Positions 43,086 to 54,197 of a DNA stretch of 64,000 bases are shown in pieces. The notes under the pieces are model-generated. The model searched no databases. It had not been told where the DNA came from and saw only the letters and a program-made list of their open reading frames with translations. The DNA lies in the NCBI GenBank assembly GCA_025558095.1, contig JAIVFI010000012.1, positions 1-64,000 of the forward strand, given 5' to 3'. Numbering within the stretch: the stretch's first letter is position 1; each line of letters begins with the position of its first letter. A program made the position numbers and the translations under genes. The stretch is from Hyaloraphidium curvatum. Its lineage: Eukaryota; Monoblepharomycota; Hyaloraphidiomycetes; Hyaloraphidiales; Hyaloraphidiaceae.

Positions 43086-44828
43086 TCAGAGCTCGAAGCT
43101 CTCCCAGTGCACTCCAACGTCGCGCTTGGTGGACGAATCCCCGGCCATTTTTGCCCCTGCGTTGCGCACGTCCCGAACCAGGGACGACGGGCCGCAGACG
43201 CCGATCGCCAATGCACCCGGCGTCGCCGCCGCGATTTCCACCAGCACGTCACCGATGGCCGGCCTACCGGGCTGGGCAATGGCGGGCATCTTTCCGTCGG
43301 CGGCACGCGTGACGTAGCACCTCGCCTCCACCGAGCATCCGTTCTCCTCCGCACCGCCGGCCGCGTCGAGCAGCTTGCCCAGCTCCTCCTCGAACCAAGC
43401 CGCCTCGTCTCCCGTGCACACGTACCACACCAGCACCACCTTCCGCGTCGCCCACGCCAGCGTGCCAGATCCAAGCGGCGATCCCATGCGGGCGGCGATG
43501 TCGGCGGCGATCGACAGCATCGGCGACACGCCGATCCCGCCCGCCACGAGGATGACGGTATGGTAGCTCTCGAAAGCGATCCGCGGCCGGCCGTGGAAGC
43601 CATCCACGTACACGCGGAGGCGCTCGGAGCTCAGCGACGAGGCGAGGGCGACCGTAAAGTCTCCAGAGGCCTTGACGTGGAAGGACATTGTTCCGGAAGC
43701 ATCGGGGGCCGAAGAGGCCGAGAGCGGGTGGAAATCGAGCCTGGATCCGGCGCCGGGAATCGAGATGAATGCGTCTGAAGGCGGAGATGTCAGACAAACG
43801 GCGGATGGAGCCCATGTGCTGCGGTCTAATCCCACATTGGCCTGCATCGAATGCGCGGCTCCTCACGACCAGCTTGGAGCAGGTCTCCCCACCATCGCCT
43901 GCCGGCATGACCTTGGCGTCGAGCACGTTCGCCTCGCGCCAGCTTCTCCAAAACCGGATCGCCCGATCGCCGATCCAGGCGACGCCTCCGAGCGCGGAAA
44001 ACCATCCGAACGCGGGCCGGTGGAGAATACCAAAGAGAAGGAAGGGGAGGAATAGGTGATGTGCATAGTAGAAGAGTCTGAAGCGCAGCCTCCGCACGGC
44101 CGGAAGAGAAAGCATAGCGAGGACGACGAGGCAGATCCAAGCCGCGATGCCGAAGATGTTGACCGGTAGCTGCACCTCGCTAGAGAGCTTGCCGGTGTTT
44201 GAGAGATGCACAAAGGTGAGAACTGAGTGCAGAGTGAACTGAAAAAAGACAAGGTAGCCGATCCAGCGGTGCCAGAGGAGGGTGCGCTCAAAGGGCTCAT
44301 TGGCGATCACGGTCAGGAGCGAATTGCGGGTAGCAGCTGGAATTGATGCACTCAGAGATTGATACCAGTTGGCCCCGATCACCTACACATCAGGATAAAG
44401 AACATGTTGCCGCAGCCGACCCATGCAACCCTCTTGGAGACGGCATTGACGTTCCAGATCGCACCTGCCGCCACCTGATCCGGCGTGGGGTACGGAACGG
44501 GCACGATCATGAGCACCAGGTTGGCTGCGAGAATCAGAGCCAGTTGCAGTCCTTCGTAGTTGCCCAGTGCGGTGCCGAAGACGGGATTTGGAGGGGCCAG
44601 AGGTTGCGCGAGAAGAAGGCGTCGGACGAGCCGGGTCAACAGGGAAGGCGGCGAGGGTAAAACGATGCCGCGGCCCGAGAGCATCCTGTGCTTCATCGAA
44701 ATACGTCGCCAGTCTGCGATTCGCTCGGCGAGAGAGAGACCGGCCAGCAGCGCGAGCATGAACAGCACAAGCAGGGCGCCGGAGGCCTGCTGCGAGGAGA
44801 ACCCAGTCTTGACCGAGTAGACAGGCAT
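43086..44828 (-). CDS. Ferric reductase/NADPH-oxidase-type transmembrane flavocytochrome
   Basis: Exons 44387-44828, 43836-44336, 43086-43774 (introns 50 and 61 nt), 543 residues. About six TM helices. Haem-ligand histidine pairs are spaced 13 apart: HRWIGYLVFFQFTLH and HHLFLPFLLFGILH. The FAD-binding domain shows FDAGQYAFISIPG and HPLSASSAP; NADPH binding shows ILVAGGIGVSPML and the C-terminal VCGPSSLV. The protein moves electrons from cytosolic NADPH across the membrane to ferric chelates or oxygen. The frame extends to an upstream ATG at 45056, but the extension is Arg/Pro-rich and non-membrane. It shares a divergent promoter with the small gene at 45083. Confidence 0.87.
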
Positions 44829-45082
44829 CGCGACAGACAGGAGGCAGAGGAGGTCAATTGCGTTCCGAAATCTTAGTCCACTCTGTGGTCTTTTGGGGTT
44901 CCGAGTGCGTGGGTCTCGGTAGGTTACCGGGATTAGGCGAGGGACTGGACCCGACGCTTCCGACCGGCCGCCCGCCACCGAGGTCCCCGCATCCCCGCTT
45001 CCGAACCGGATCCCGTCGGGAACGAGCCGTACTGCACGTTCCGAGCTGCCTCCCATCGCTAGTTGTTCCTCCTACCTCCACC

Positions 45083-45598
45083 ATGCACGTCGAGCGCCAC
45101 CGTCGTGCGCGTGCGCCGGGGACCCTCTCTGCGCCACTGTTTGCTGGCGCCATCGGCATCATCGTTCTGTTCTTGGCCGCAACCGTATCGTGCGCGTCTG
45201 CGCCTGACGGCACTGTCCTTGCCGTGCGTGCTTCTCGAATGCTACCGTAAGGTGCCTCACCCTGAGCCGTTCGCCACGGATTCCAGATCAACGTCACACT
45301 CTCTCACAATGCAAGCTTGACAACCAATGCCGCCGGGGGGAACACCACCACCTCCCCAGCACGCCGTCGCATGGCGCCTTGGGAATCGTTCCTCGCGTCG
45401 GGCAACTTCTTCTACACGGCTTGGGCCGTCTTTGGCACCCTGGTCATCGTTGGTCTCGCGACTCGTTGGGCAGACATGGCCTGTGAAGCGAAGGCTAGGA
45501 GGATGACTGTCATGTCGAGAGGGGTGCAGATTGAGGTAGTTGCTGGAAAGGACGAGGAAGACAAGAAAGAAGATATCGTGGAGACGAACGACATCTAG
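45083..45598 (+). CDS. Small two-TM protein with glycosylated loop, unidentified
   Basis: Exons 45083-45223 and 45287-45598 (intron 63 nt, phase 0), 150 residues. TM1 is LFAGAIGIIVLFLAATVSC; a short loop carries sequons NVT, NAS and NTT; TM2 is FFYTAWAVFGTLVIVGLA; the cytosolic tail is charged and ends DIVETNDI. The layout predicts both ends inside and a glycosylated outer loop. Head-to-head with the ferric reductase, so co-regulation is possible. No family recognised. Confidence 0.6.
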
Positions 45599-46045
45599 AA
45601 ATTGGTGCTTCCGTTCCTTACTGTCGCAAGATTGCTGTAACGTACCAGGACGTTTGGCTTAGCCAACGCCCTATCGCTACAGACTCCCGGGTTCTGGCCC
45701 CTGGCCGTGAGGCCTGGAGAGGACAAGGATCGGAGAGAGAAGGATAGGAGGTGGATACTTAGCTCAGGATCTGGGTGCTTGGACGTAGGTACGGGTCGTT
45801 GGATGTGGGGATGAGTGTATGGGGTTGCATGGGCACGGGGGCACCTCGGGCTGTGCCCTCTACATCAAGAGCTTATATAGTCCGAGCCGTAGATCATTCT
45901 ATCAGCTTCCCCGACATTCCATCAGCTTCCACGGGCTTCCCCAGAGGGTGTCGCTAGTTCTCGGGTAATCCCTCGAGCCCAAATAGAGATATTCCTAGTG
46001 CCAGGGTACTGGCACCCAACATTGCCCACAGCAAAGTCCTCGGCT
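45599..46045. other. Convergent intergenic region
   Basis: About 450 bases, less GC-rich than the surroundings. A short near-repeat (tatcagcttccccgacattcc / atcagcttccacgggcttcc) lies at 45899-45940. No gene seen. Confidence 0.4.
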
Positions 46046-48224
46046 TCATAGCTTGTGCCCGAACACGACCTCCTCCAGCTGCGACGCCCGCGTGTTCTGG
46101 TCGAACCGGTGCTTCCCCCACCGCTTCGCCAGCTCGAAATCCGGCTCCCGCGGCGGCCCCATCGCCGCCACCTTCTCCACGTCAGCGCCGAACGCCGGCT
46201 CGGGGATGGCGTTCAGCTTGGGATCGGCCATGTCGGAAAGCCGTGTGAGGGTGAGCTCCGAGTAGTCGGGCGAACGGATCTCGTCCATGTACGCGAGGGA
46301 GTAGCCGGGGTAGTGCGACACGAGGACGCCGCTTGGGTGCTTATACCAGCCACCGCAGTCGAGCTGGATTTCGGTTAGGTGGTGGATCTGAGGCGCCGCG
46401 GGCATAACGCTCACCTGCCAGATCGTGCCCTGCAGCTCCTGCTGGATGCGGTCGTTCCATGCCTTTTCCACGTCCCGCTTGGGATCGACGGAGACGATGT
46501 CGGTCATCTGCATCTTCTGTATCAGCTGGAAGGCGAAGTTGATCTGCTGCTCTTCGAGGCTGTGGATCGACTGCGCGGCCACGGGCGCGTTGGGTCCCTT
46601 GAAACGCAACAATCCAGGTCAGCCCAGCAGGGAGGGACGATCCACGGCGTCGACCGACCATGACGTGCAGGAAGTTGGGGAAGCCCGACGACATGACCGA
46701 CTTGTACGAGAACGGGTAGTCCGCCCAGACCTGCGCCAGCGTCTTGCCGCCGCGGCCCGTGACGGGGAACGACGGCTTGTAGTCGACGTTGAACCCGGTC
46801 GCCTTGATGATAACATCGCAGGGCCTCTCGACGCCGCCGGCCACGATGCCCCTGGCCGTGAACCGCTCGATGGGCCCCTTGACGATCGTGGTCCGCGGGT
46901 CCTGCAGCGCCTCGAGGTAGAACTCGTGCGGGGTCGGGCGGCGGCAGCCCACGGGGAAGGTCGGCGTGAGCTCCGCGCGGAGCTTGGGGTCGCGGACGAG
47001 CTTGTCGAGGAGCTTGCGCGCGAGCGACTCGGCGACCCGCGACTCCCTCGAGCCGATGCGGAACATGTTGTAGGACCGGTCCATCTGGCGGAAGTTCCAG
47101 CGCACAAAGTCGTGCGCGTACTGCCGGTCGGAGAAGAGCTCCTTCTCCCGCGGGGAGTACTTGTGCACGTCGATCTTGTCGATCCCGCCGAGCTGGTTCG
47201 AGATCCACGTCGGCGTGCGCTGGTAGCTGTGCAGCTCCGCAACCTTCTTGAAGATAGTCCCGATGGTCTGGATGCCCGACGAGCCGTTGCCGATGACCGC
47301 GACCCGCTTGCCCTCGAGCGGCACGGACCGGTCGAACCGCGCCGTGTGCATGACCTTGCCCCCCGCCGCCACGAACTCCTCCTCGCCCGGCCAGGTGGGG
47401 ATCTTGGGGCGGTTGAGGACGCCGTGCGAGTTGATGAGGAAGTGCGTCCACTCGGTGCGGACGGCGCCGTCGGGGCCGCGGACCTCGAGGCGCCAGGCCT
47501 GGCGGTCGTCGGACCAGGTGGCCGAGACGACCTCGGTGCTGTAGTGCGTGAAGGCGTCGACGTTGTACTTCTTGATCATCCTGGAAAAGTAGCTTTCTAT
47601 CTCGTCACTGCGAACGGAAGTGGGAAGTGGGAAGTGGTCAGACGTCGCGACGGGCGCTGCGAGGGAGGACACACCTCTCGACGTACTCGGCCGACCACAG
47701 CGGGTTCGGTTCCCATCTCCAGATGTAGTACGGTGCCGTGAGGTCGCAGCGGCAGCCGGGGTACTTGTTCTCGTCTGCGGAGTGGGAAGGTTGGTTGGGA
47801 GTTTGCCGGCGACGGCGCAGTTTCCGAGTACCCACACCACGTCCCCGTCGGCTTCGCGTTCTTCTCAAAGATCTTGAGGTTCACGTTACGCAACCTTCAC
47901 GACATGACCGTCAGCACGTCCCTGAACCCCTTCTGAAACAGAGACGCACCTCCACTGCGCAAACATCGCCACGGTGATCCCCCCCATCCCCGTCCCGATG
48001 GCCGTCACATCGAACCTCCTCAGATCCTCGTCCCGCGTGCCCTCGGGGTAGTGCAGCTCCGTGGCCGTGTGGAACTCGTCCACCTCGACCTCGGTCGGGA
48101 AGGCGAGGTCCAGCAGCGGGCGGCGGTCGTCCAGGGGGTCGTAGAACAGCTTGGGGTCGGTCCCCGCGAGGCCGCCGTTGGGGGCACGGGGGACGTGGTG
48201 CGGGATCGCCGAGGCGGGGGCCAT
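46046..48224 (-). CDS. Baeyer-Villiger-type flavin monooxygenase
   Basis: Exons 47950-48224, 47836-47894, 47675-47774, 46659-47607, 46046-46597; 644 residues, all phases agree. FAD site AIGTGMGGITVAM; then KPTGTWYENKYPGCRCD, the classic GTWxxNxYPG block. The class-B fingerprint is GKVMHTARFD, followed by the NADPH site RVAVIGNGSSGIQ. DVIIKATGFNVDY is the second ATG motif. Such enzymes insert one O2 atom next to a ketone using NADPH. An 80-residue N-terminal extension (PNGGLAGTDPKLFYDP and on) precedes the FAD site. The C-terminus GHKL is only a weak PTS1 candidate. Confidence 0.87.
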
Positions 48225-48424
48225 GTCGTGGGGCGGGAGAGGGGGCCGGGAGGAAGTTTGCCGTGGGAGGCGGTGTGGCAAACTGCAGGCGCGCAAGGAC
48301 GCTACCTCGAATCGACTCATGGTTAGCTTCGCTTTGTCCGGCAGGACATCCACATTCTACTACTGTCCCTTTTCCATGTCACTTTCACAAGTGGAGAGGA
48401 GATTTGCACCCTGGGTTGGGTTGC

Positions 48425-50035
48425 TCAATGGACGTTCTTGGGCGCCCCGCACATGCAGGTCCCGTACCCCGGCGCGGCGAGATCGAGCTTGAACGCCCCG
48501 CACCCCGTACTAGGCGGCGGTCCATCAGCGCTCGACGGCGGTGGATGCGCCAGGGGAGCGACAGCCGGCGGCACCTTAGCCGCAATCTCCTTGGCCGTCG
48601 CAGCCCAACCCGACCTGCCCAGCTTCTCCGTCACCGCTCTCACCTCGAGCCGGCATCCCCCCTCCCCCACAGGCTTCGTGTTCCCCACCCCCTTCTTGGC
48701 CTGCCCCGCCGGTAGCTCGGCTGCCAGCTTCGATCCGCCTCCCTCAAAAGCGAGGTTGCTCCCCATGAGCTCGCACAGGATCCTGAAGCTCCCTTGCGCG
48801 CCGCCCGTGCGTTCCACGGAGAGAGAGAAGCGGCCGTAGCCCTCCCTGGCCGCCACCACCAGCTCGATCCCGTCGCCGACCGGGAGCCTGCGCAGGTCGG
48901 GCACGGCTTCGGCTGAAACCTGAAGCACATCATCAGTGGGTCCTTCGACCTCGATCGCGCGGGTCGTCTGGCCGGGCTTGGCGCGGATGCGCCTGACCAG
49001 GGGAAGCCCGTCCGCGGCGCGGATCCCAGGTGAGGCGGTCAGATCGAGGTCGATCCACTGCGCATCAACGTTCGCGTCCGTCTGCAGTGTGAGCACCGTC
49101 CTTGCCTGGGCACCGGCAGGCCCAGCGACGCTAGACTCAAGGAGCACCACGCCGGGCGCCAGCTCGCGCTCGCGCTTTCCGAGCACCGAAGCCCTGATGA
49201 CCGTCTTGACCGTAAAGTCGCCGTCCAAAGAATGCAGGGAGCACAGGTGGAACGCATCCGCTCCCGCAGAGACAACTGTGGTGGCCAATCTCGCCTCCGT
49301 ATCGGCCGTGCTACCCGCGGGAACCTCGAGCCGCATCGTCTCGGGCGTGCCCTTGAAATCGATCTCCACCCGCACCTCCCCCGCCCTCGCATTCGACGCA
49401 AAGTACTCGTACCGCGCAAACGTGCCGGCCACCAGCACCGCGCGCCTGACCACCTGCACGCCCTCGCACGCCTCGACGACGTCGTCCTCAATATGATCCG
49501 TGTGCAGCATCTGCGTGAAGCGCTTGAACCCCTGCCTTTCCTCGCCGGGCTCCAGCGGCGTCGTGCTGACCAGTTTGACTCGGAAACCCTTCCCGTGCGG
49601 CAGGACCGCGGAAAAGACGAAGGGCTGCGCCTGTTCCACCGCGACCCACTCGTCGGGCTCGATGGCCTCGATCTCCCAGCCACCGACCGCATCGGACAGA
49701 TCGGCACCGAAGCAGACCTCCTTCCCGGAGTGGGCACGGTTGGCAAAGAGGTACTCGAGGCGCCAGTACCCGTCCTCGCCGACCTCGTTCCGCACGTCCT
49801 CGCTACCGCACTCGCCGTCCTCCCACGAGAACGTCCCCGTTACTTCCATCGAACTGCCCGCTTCGCCTCCCTCGGGCGAGGACAAGGCGGGGGCGGCGGG
49901 GGCGGCGGGGCGCGCGGCGGAGGAGAGGAGGGCCTCGGCGCGCGAGACGGCCGTGAGCGGCGCTGCGGGGGAGGCGACCGCGGGGGTGAAGGTGGTGCGG
50001 TGGCGGCGGAGCGTGGCGTCGGACATTGCGCTCAT
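48425..50035 (-). CDS. Unidentified 536-residue intronless protein with C-terminal CxCG motif
   Basis: Starts with ATG at 50035 (a second ATG is nine bases later). The first 60 residues are Ala/Pro-rich. The middle looks like beta-rich repeated domains (WRLEYLFANRAHSGKEVCFGAD versus a later ARYEYFASNARAGEVRVEIDF), so two related modules are likely. The tail is Pro-rich and ends CGAFKLDLAAPGYGTCMCG APKNVH, a pattern of one Cys, a hydrophobic-acidic stretch, then G-x-C-x-C-G-x2-K. I have seen similar short C-terminal motifs in cytoskeletal or plant-like proteins but cannot name the family. No signal peptide or TM segment. Confidence 0.6.
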   Translation of the reverse strand: MSAMSDATLRRHRTTFTPAVASPAAPLTAVSRAEALLSSAARPAAPAAPALSSPEGGEAGSSMEVTGTFSWEDGECGSEDVRNEVGEDGYWRLEYLFANRAHSGKEVCFGADLSDAVGGWEIEAIEPDEWVAVEQAQPFVFSAVLPHGKGFRVKLVSTTPLEPGEERQGFKRFTQMLHTDHIEDDVVEACEGVQVVRRAVLVAGTFARYEYFASNARAGEVRVEIDFKGTPETMRLEVPAGSTADTEARLATTVVSAGADAFHLCSLHSLDGDFTVKTVIRASVLGKRERELAPGVVLLESSVAGPAGAQARTVLTLQTDANVDAQWIDLDLTASPGIRAADGLPLVRRIRAKPGQTTRAIEVEGPTDDVLQVSAEAVPDLRRLPVGDGIELVVAAREGYGRFSLSVERTGGAQGSFRILCELMGSNLAFEGGGSKLAAELPAGQAKKGVGNTKPVGEGGCRLEVRAVTEKLGRSGWAATAKEIAAKVPPAVAPLAHPPPSSADGPPPSTGCGAFKLDLAAPGYGTCMCGAPKNVH

Positions 50036-50349
50036 CGGAGGCGGGCACAGTGCGATGAGGGGTGGGAAGGAAGTCAGTCAATTTCGTCAGTCAGTCAGTC
50101 AGGCAGGGCGACCTCCCGATCCGTTCCAGCCAGCCCGCGATCGTTGCTCCAACAACGGAGGGGCCGATAAGGATCGGAAGGAAGAAGGATTAGTACCGCA
50201 TCACGCCCTCCATCCGAGAACCAGGCAATCAAGTCCATTCACGTCTGACGCCCTCGGGCTCCGCAACCTCGCCCGGGTCGGCCAGCACCACCATCGCCTT
50301 CCAACATGCCCATCTATCCACGGGCCGCAACCATCCACCGCAATCCCCT
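50036..50349. other. Intergenic region with a short cagt/gtca repeat
   Basis: Contains a run of agtcagt units near 50080-50102, just upstream of the 536-residue gene. No other structure was recognised. Confidence 0.4.
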
Positions 50350-52276
50350 CTACAGCCTCCACCACCCCCTCCCCCTCGCCCTCCTCCTCTCCTCCCCCAG
50401 CGTCCCCCAATCGTCCGCGGTATGCACCCCGTCCCAGTGCTCCTCCCTGCCCTTCCTCCGCGCGGGAACCCCCATGTCGCCGCAGAGGTCGTCGCAGAAG
50501 GGGATCCAGCACATGAAGGTGTCGCTCGCGTGCACCCTCCCGGCTTCGCGGGGCTTGGGCCGCCGCGGGTCGTCGTACTGCCGCTCGATCCAGCGCTCGA
50601 ACACGTCCGTCCGCCGCGCGGTTTCGCCGGGGGAGGGCAGCCGCATCGCCCTTCCGACCTCTGCGTTCCATGTCTTCTCCTCTTCCGTCTCTGGGCTGGC
50701 AACGACCGCCCCGGGCGCCCCGAGGAACGCCTCGTGGATCCAATGCGCCGCCACTTCCATCGCCACGCTGTTCACCGGCACGTTGAACATGCCGTTGAAA
50801 GCAACGTTGCGGTGCGGCCACGCTTCGGGCCCGTGGGGCGGTAGGATGCGGCGGTACAGCCGCATGCGGGGGTCGGAATCGGTGGGGAGGCCGAGGCGCG
50901 CGGCGAGGTCCGCGGTGAAGAAGGGGAAGGAGGCCTGGGACCAGCCGGTGGCCATGACGAGGGCCGAGACGGAGGGGAGGGAGGCTGGGCAGGTTCCGTG
51001 CAGGGAGTTCAGTGCCAGGGTGGGATAATCGCCGGGCGAACCGGGTGCCTCGAACCCGACGGGGGTGCACTTGAGCGCGAGGAGCTTGCCGGAGCGGATC
51101 AGCGGGAAAAACTCCACGGGGCACAGGCCCCCCGCGCTCGCGAACCGCGAGGACTCCTCCGGCAGCAGCGGGTCCCCGTCCGCAAGCTTGTACACCCTCC
51201 TCAGCGTCGCCTCGTACTTGCCCCTCGCCTCCTCGAGCCGCTTCTCGCCCCAGGGGGTGCCGAACAGCCATCGCGCCTCCCACGTGCGGTGCTCGTAGTA
51301 CGGCCGCAGCCGCTCCCACGAGCTGCGGGTGGCCATGGCGTACGAGTGGAAGGGCCAGAACCAGTGCGCGCGGCGGAAGAGGATGGCGACCTTGGTGGTG
51401 GGCGGGGCGTGTAGGGCGAGGTGGGTGGCGATGTCCAGGGCGGACTTGCCGAAGCCGAGCACAGCGACGGTGCCGGGGGTTTCGAGGACGCGGGAAAAGG
51501 TGGAGGGTTGGGAGAGGTCCGAGCCGTGCACGACGAGCGTCCTCTTGGTCCGGTCGTCCGGAGTGGCAGGGATGCCGAGGTGCGGGATCTCAGCATGCTC
51601 CGCGAGCCCACGGAGGCCGTCCAGCGGCATTTTGGGGATGCTGAAAATGCCCGTCGCGACGACGAGGTAATCGGCTTCGACGGTGATCCGGGCGCCGCCG
51701 CACTCGACAGTCGCGTGCCACACGGGCGGCGCGTCGGGGCCCGAGGGGAAGGAGGGCACGATGGATACGGCGCGGCAGCCGAAGGCAATCCGGTCCATGA
51801 CGCCGAAGCGACGGGCGTAGGTCTCCAGGTGGTGCACGATCTCCTCGGCCTTGACGAGCCGCGAGATGGGCTCCGTCGGGAGGTCCCACAGCGGGTGCCC
51901 GGCCAGGCCTGGAATGCACAGCAAAAAATCGGAACAATGGATCAAATAATGCCGATTTATGGTCAGAAGAGGAATCCCAGCAACGGAAGATACGCCTGGG
52001 AGACACACCGTACAGTCCCCGCGGCCCGTTCGAGGTCAGCCCCGGGTACGCCCTCCCCTCCGCCCACACGCCGCCCATCGAGCTGTGCTGCTCGATCACC
52101 AGCAGGTTGCGCGGCGGCAGCGCGGGCGGCGCGTGCAGGAACGTCTTTGCGGTGGCGATCCCGGCGACGCCCGCGCCGAGCACGAGCACACGGCGGTGCG
52201 GGCCGGTGCGCGGCGTGGCGCGCTCGGCAGCTTCAGCGGCATCGAATTGCCAGGATTTAAGCAGGTCTTTGGCCAT
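50350..52276 (-). CDS. Flavin-containing monooxygenase (FMO-like)
   Basis: Exons 52009-52276 and 50350-51908 (intron 100 nt, phase 1), 608 residues. FAD site RRVLVLGAGVAGIATAKTF; the GGVWAEGRAYPGL block follows; RLVKAEEIVHHLETYA; YLVVATGIFSIPKMP; NADPH site GTVAVLGFGKSALDIATHL; a late ALVMATGWSQ. These are in FMO order, without the Baeyer-Villiger HTxxW signature. A long C-terminal region includes FNGMFNVPVNSVAMEVAAHW. The predicted reaction is N- or S-oxygenation of small substrates with NADPH and O2. A 105-base divergent gap separates it from the phosphodiesterase gene. Confidence 0.85.
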
Positions 52277-52381
52277 CCTAGCGGAAGGGCGGGTCGTGTT
52301 TGGACTGTGGCGCGGGGCCAACTTGCCACTCGTGCTCCTTCTCGACTTCCCCGGGCCTGCTTCCCCAGTTGTCGATCACCG

Positions 52382-53452
52382 ATGCGGCGCTGGCTCGCGT
52401 CGCCCGACGCGTCAAACGAGCCGGAGATCCCGACGTTCCGGGCGGTCACGTACAATGTGCTCGCGGAGACGTACTGGTCGCGCTCGCCCGAACGCGACTG
52501 CCTGGGGCCCGGCACGGAGTACCTGTTCAAGCCCGAGCAACGGATGGCCCGTATCGTCGATGAAATCAAAGGCTACGATGCGGACCTGCTTTTTCTCCAG
52601 GAGGTGGAATCGGACCTGTTTGAGCGCGTCCGCGGCCTGGGCTTCCCCGGCGTGTTCAACCAGCGGAACCGCGGCGAGGGCCTGTCCCTCCACTGGAACC
52701 CGAAAACATTCTCCTTCGTCTCGGCGCACTGCTTCAGCTTCCGCGCCTCGCAGCTGCCCGACTTTGGCTTCCCCGCCGGCGCCCTCGGCACCGACTTTTC
52801 ATCCCTCCCCGAGGTCTTTGCCGCCTGCCGCCTCGTGCACCTCCAAACCGGCCAGGAGCTCCTAGCAGCATGCACGCACCTCCACTGGAACCCCCGCAAG
52901 CCTCACCTCAAGGCCGTGCAGGCCCACGTCCTCGCCTCCTCCCTGGCCCGCCTGCGCGGTGACCCCTCCGTCCCCGTTCTGCTGGGCGGCGACTTCAACA
53001 GCCTCCCGCACAAGTTCCGCCCCGACGCGTTCGACCCCGTCCTCGCGCACCCGGGGCAGCCCAGCGGCGCCTATTCCCTCCTCACCGGCCACCCGCTGCC
53101 GCCGGAGCACCACGATCACCCCGCGCGCAGGGGTTTCGGCACACTCCGCGGGACCCTGCAGCCTCCCTTGCCGTTCGCATCCGCGGCGAAGGAGTTCCTC
53201 GGCAGCGAGCCGGCGCTGACCATCCGCAGCGGGGACGGGTTCTCCGGGACGCTGGACTACCTGTTCCACTCGGGCTTGGCTGTGCGGGGGTTCCTGGAAA
53301 TGCCTTACGACGTTGCGGTGGGGTCGGATCCGGCGGACGAGAGGACGATAGGGGTGTTGCCGGATGCGAAGTTTCCCTCGGATCATTTGGCGGTGGGGGC
53401 GGTGTTTGCCTTCTCCAAGGAGGGAGAGACACCGGCAGCCGACGGTGTCTGA
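52382..53452 (+). CDS. Endonuclease/exonuclease/phosphatase family, CCR4/nocturnin/Angel-like
   Basis: 356 residues, intronless, starting at ATG 52382. Motifs of the Mg-dependent EEP fold appear in order: AVTYNVLAETYW, LLFLQEVE with the catalytic Glu, HLHWNPRKPHLKAVQ, LLGGDFNSLPH, a LDYLFHS block and the final FPSDHLAVGAVF with the catalytic Asp-His. The HxHWNP and DFNS forms point to the CCR4-type deadenylase/2'-phosphodiesterase branch without an LRR domain. Likely substrate is the poly(A) tail, NADPH (as for nocturnin) or 2'-5' oligonucleotides; the sequence does not decide. Confidence 0.85.
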   Translation: MRRWLASPDASNEPEIPTFRAVTYNVLAETYWSRSPERDCLGPGTEYLFKPEQRMARIVDEIKGYDADLLFLQEVESDLFERVRGLGFPGVFNQRNRGEGLSLHWNPKTFSFVSAHCFSFRASQLPDFGFPAGALGTDFSSLPEVFAACRLVHLQTGQELLAACTHLHWNPRKPHLKAVQAHVLASSLARLRGDPSVPVLLGGDFNSLPHKFRPDAFDPVLAHPGQPSGAYSLLTGHPLPPEHHDHPARRGFGTLRGTLQPPLPFASAAKEFLGSEPALTIRSGDGFSGTLDYLFHSGLAVRGFLEMPYDVAVGSDPADERTIGVLPDAKFPSDHLAVGAVFAFSKEGETPAADGV

Positions 53453-53720
53453 GCGATCTGCAATCGACGGATGGGTCCCCTGCGTCGGGCGCGCCGTGGT
53501 ATCGGGTGCTCCGGATCCGCGGATGCGAAGAGCTGCATGCTGCCCGGCGGATCCTTTGTTTCCCAAGACGCGCCCTTAAGCACTACCATAGCCCCCGGAG
53601 CTGCTTCCGCTTCTTGTCCGAAGGTGCGTGCGAAAGCGTGCTGGCGAGGCTGCGGCCGTGCGCCAATCGGCGCCACAAGGGCTCCGTGCAGCCACCTGCT
53701 GTCTCCCACCGCCACCAACC

Positions 53721-53978
53721 ATGTCCTCCTCCGACGCCGCCGCCGCCCCGCCCGCCTGGTCACCCGAGTACCGGGCGAACCACCCGGCGCCGACGCACAC
53801 GCCCACGCCCTCGGAGCTCGCGGACTACAACGCAAAATTCCAAGCTATTTTGGCCGAGGGCAACGCGCAGCCGTACTTTTCGGAGCCGCACCCCGAGACG
53901 GGGAGGAAGAGGGAGGGCCTGCGGTTCCCCGAGTACGATCCGGAGCAGGATGACACGCTGACGGGGGGGTCCAAGTGA
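53721..53978 (+). CDS. Small unidentified soluble protein
   Basis: 85 residues. Start MSSSDAAAAPPAW; a conserved-looking centre PSELADYNAKFQAILAEG; end PEYDPEQDDTLTGGSK. Tyr/Pro-rich with acidic end; no TM or signal peptide. No family recognised. Amino-acid pattern and codon use look coding. Confidence 0.5.
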   Translation: MSSSDAAAAPPAWSPEYRANHPAPTHTPTPSELADYNAKFQAILAEGNAQPYFSEPHPETGRKREGLRFPEYDPEQDDTLTGGSK

Positions 53979-54197
53979 GGCGGTTGCGGTCCGACGCCGG
54001 ATCGAATGTGCAAGCGCGTCGGCCCCCACCCGGTCCCAAAGTGGTGCTAATGGATAGGAAACTTCGTTCCAGGTGGGTCTCGTCACCGATGCGCTAGCAC
54101 ATTGTGACCCGGGTGTGTGGCAGGAGGATGGCGGGCTCACGTAAACAATCCGTGACCGCACGGAACTGTTCTGCCCCCCAACGCGTCTGTCCTGTCG

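Noticed and set aside
46425-47741. Forward open frame of about 440 codons antisense to the Baeyer-Villiger enzyme
   Set aside because: Arg/Asp/Leu-biased shadow; the reverse frame contains all class-B motifs.
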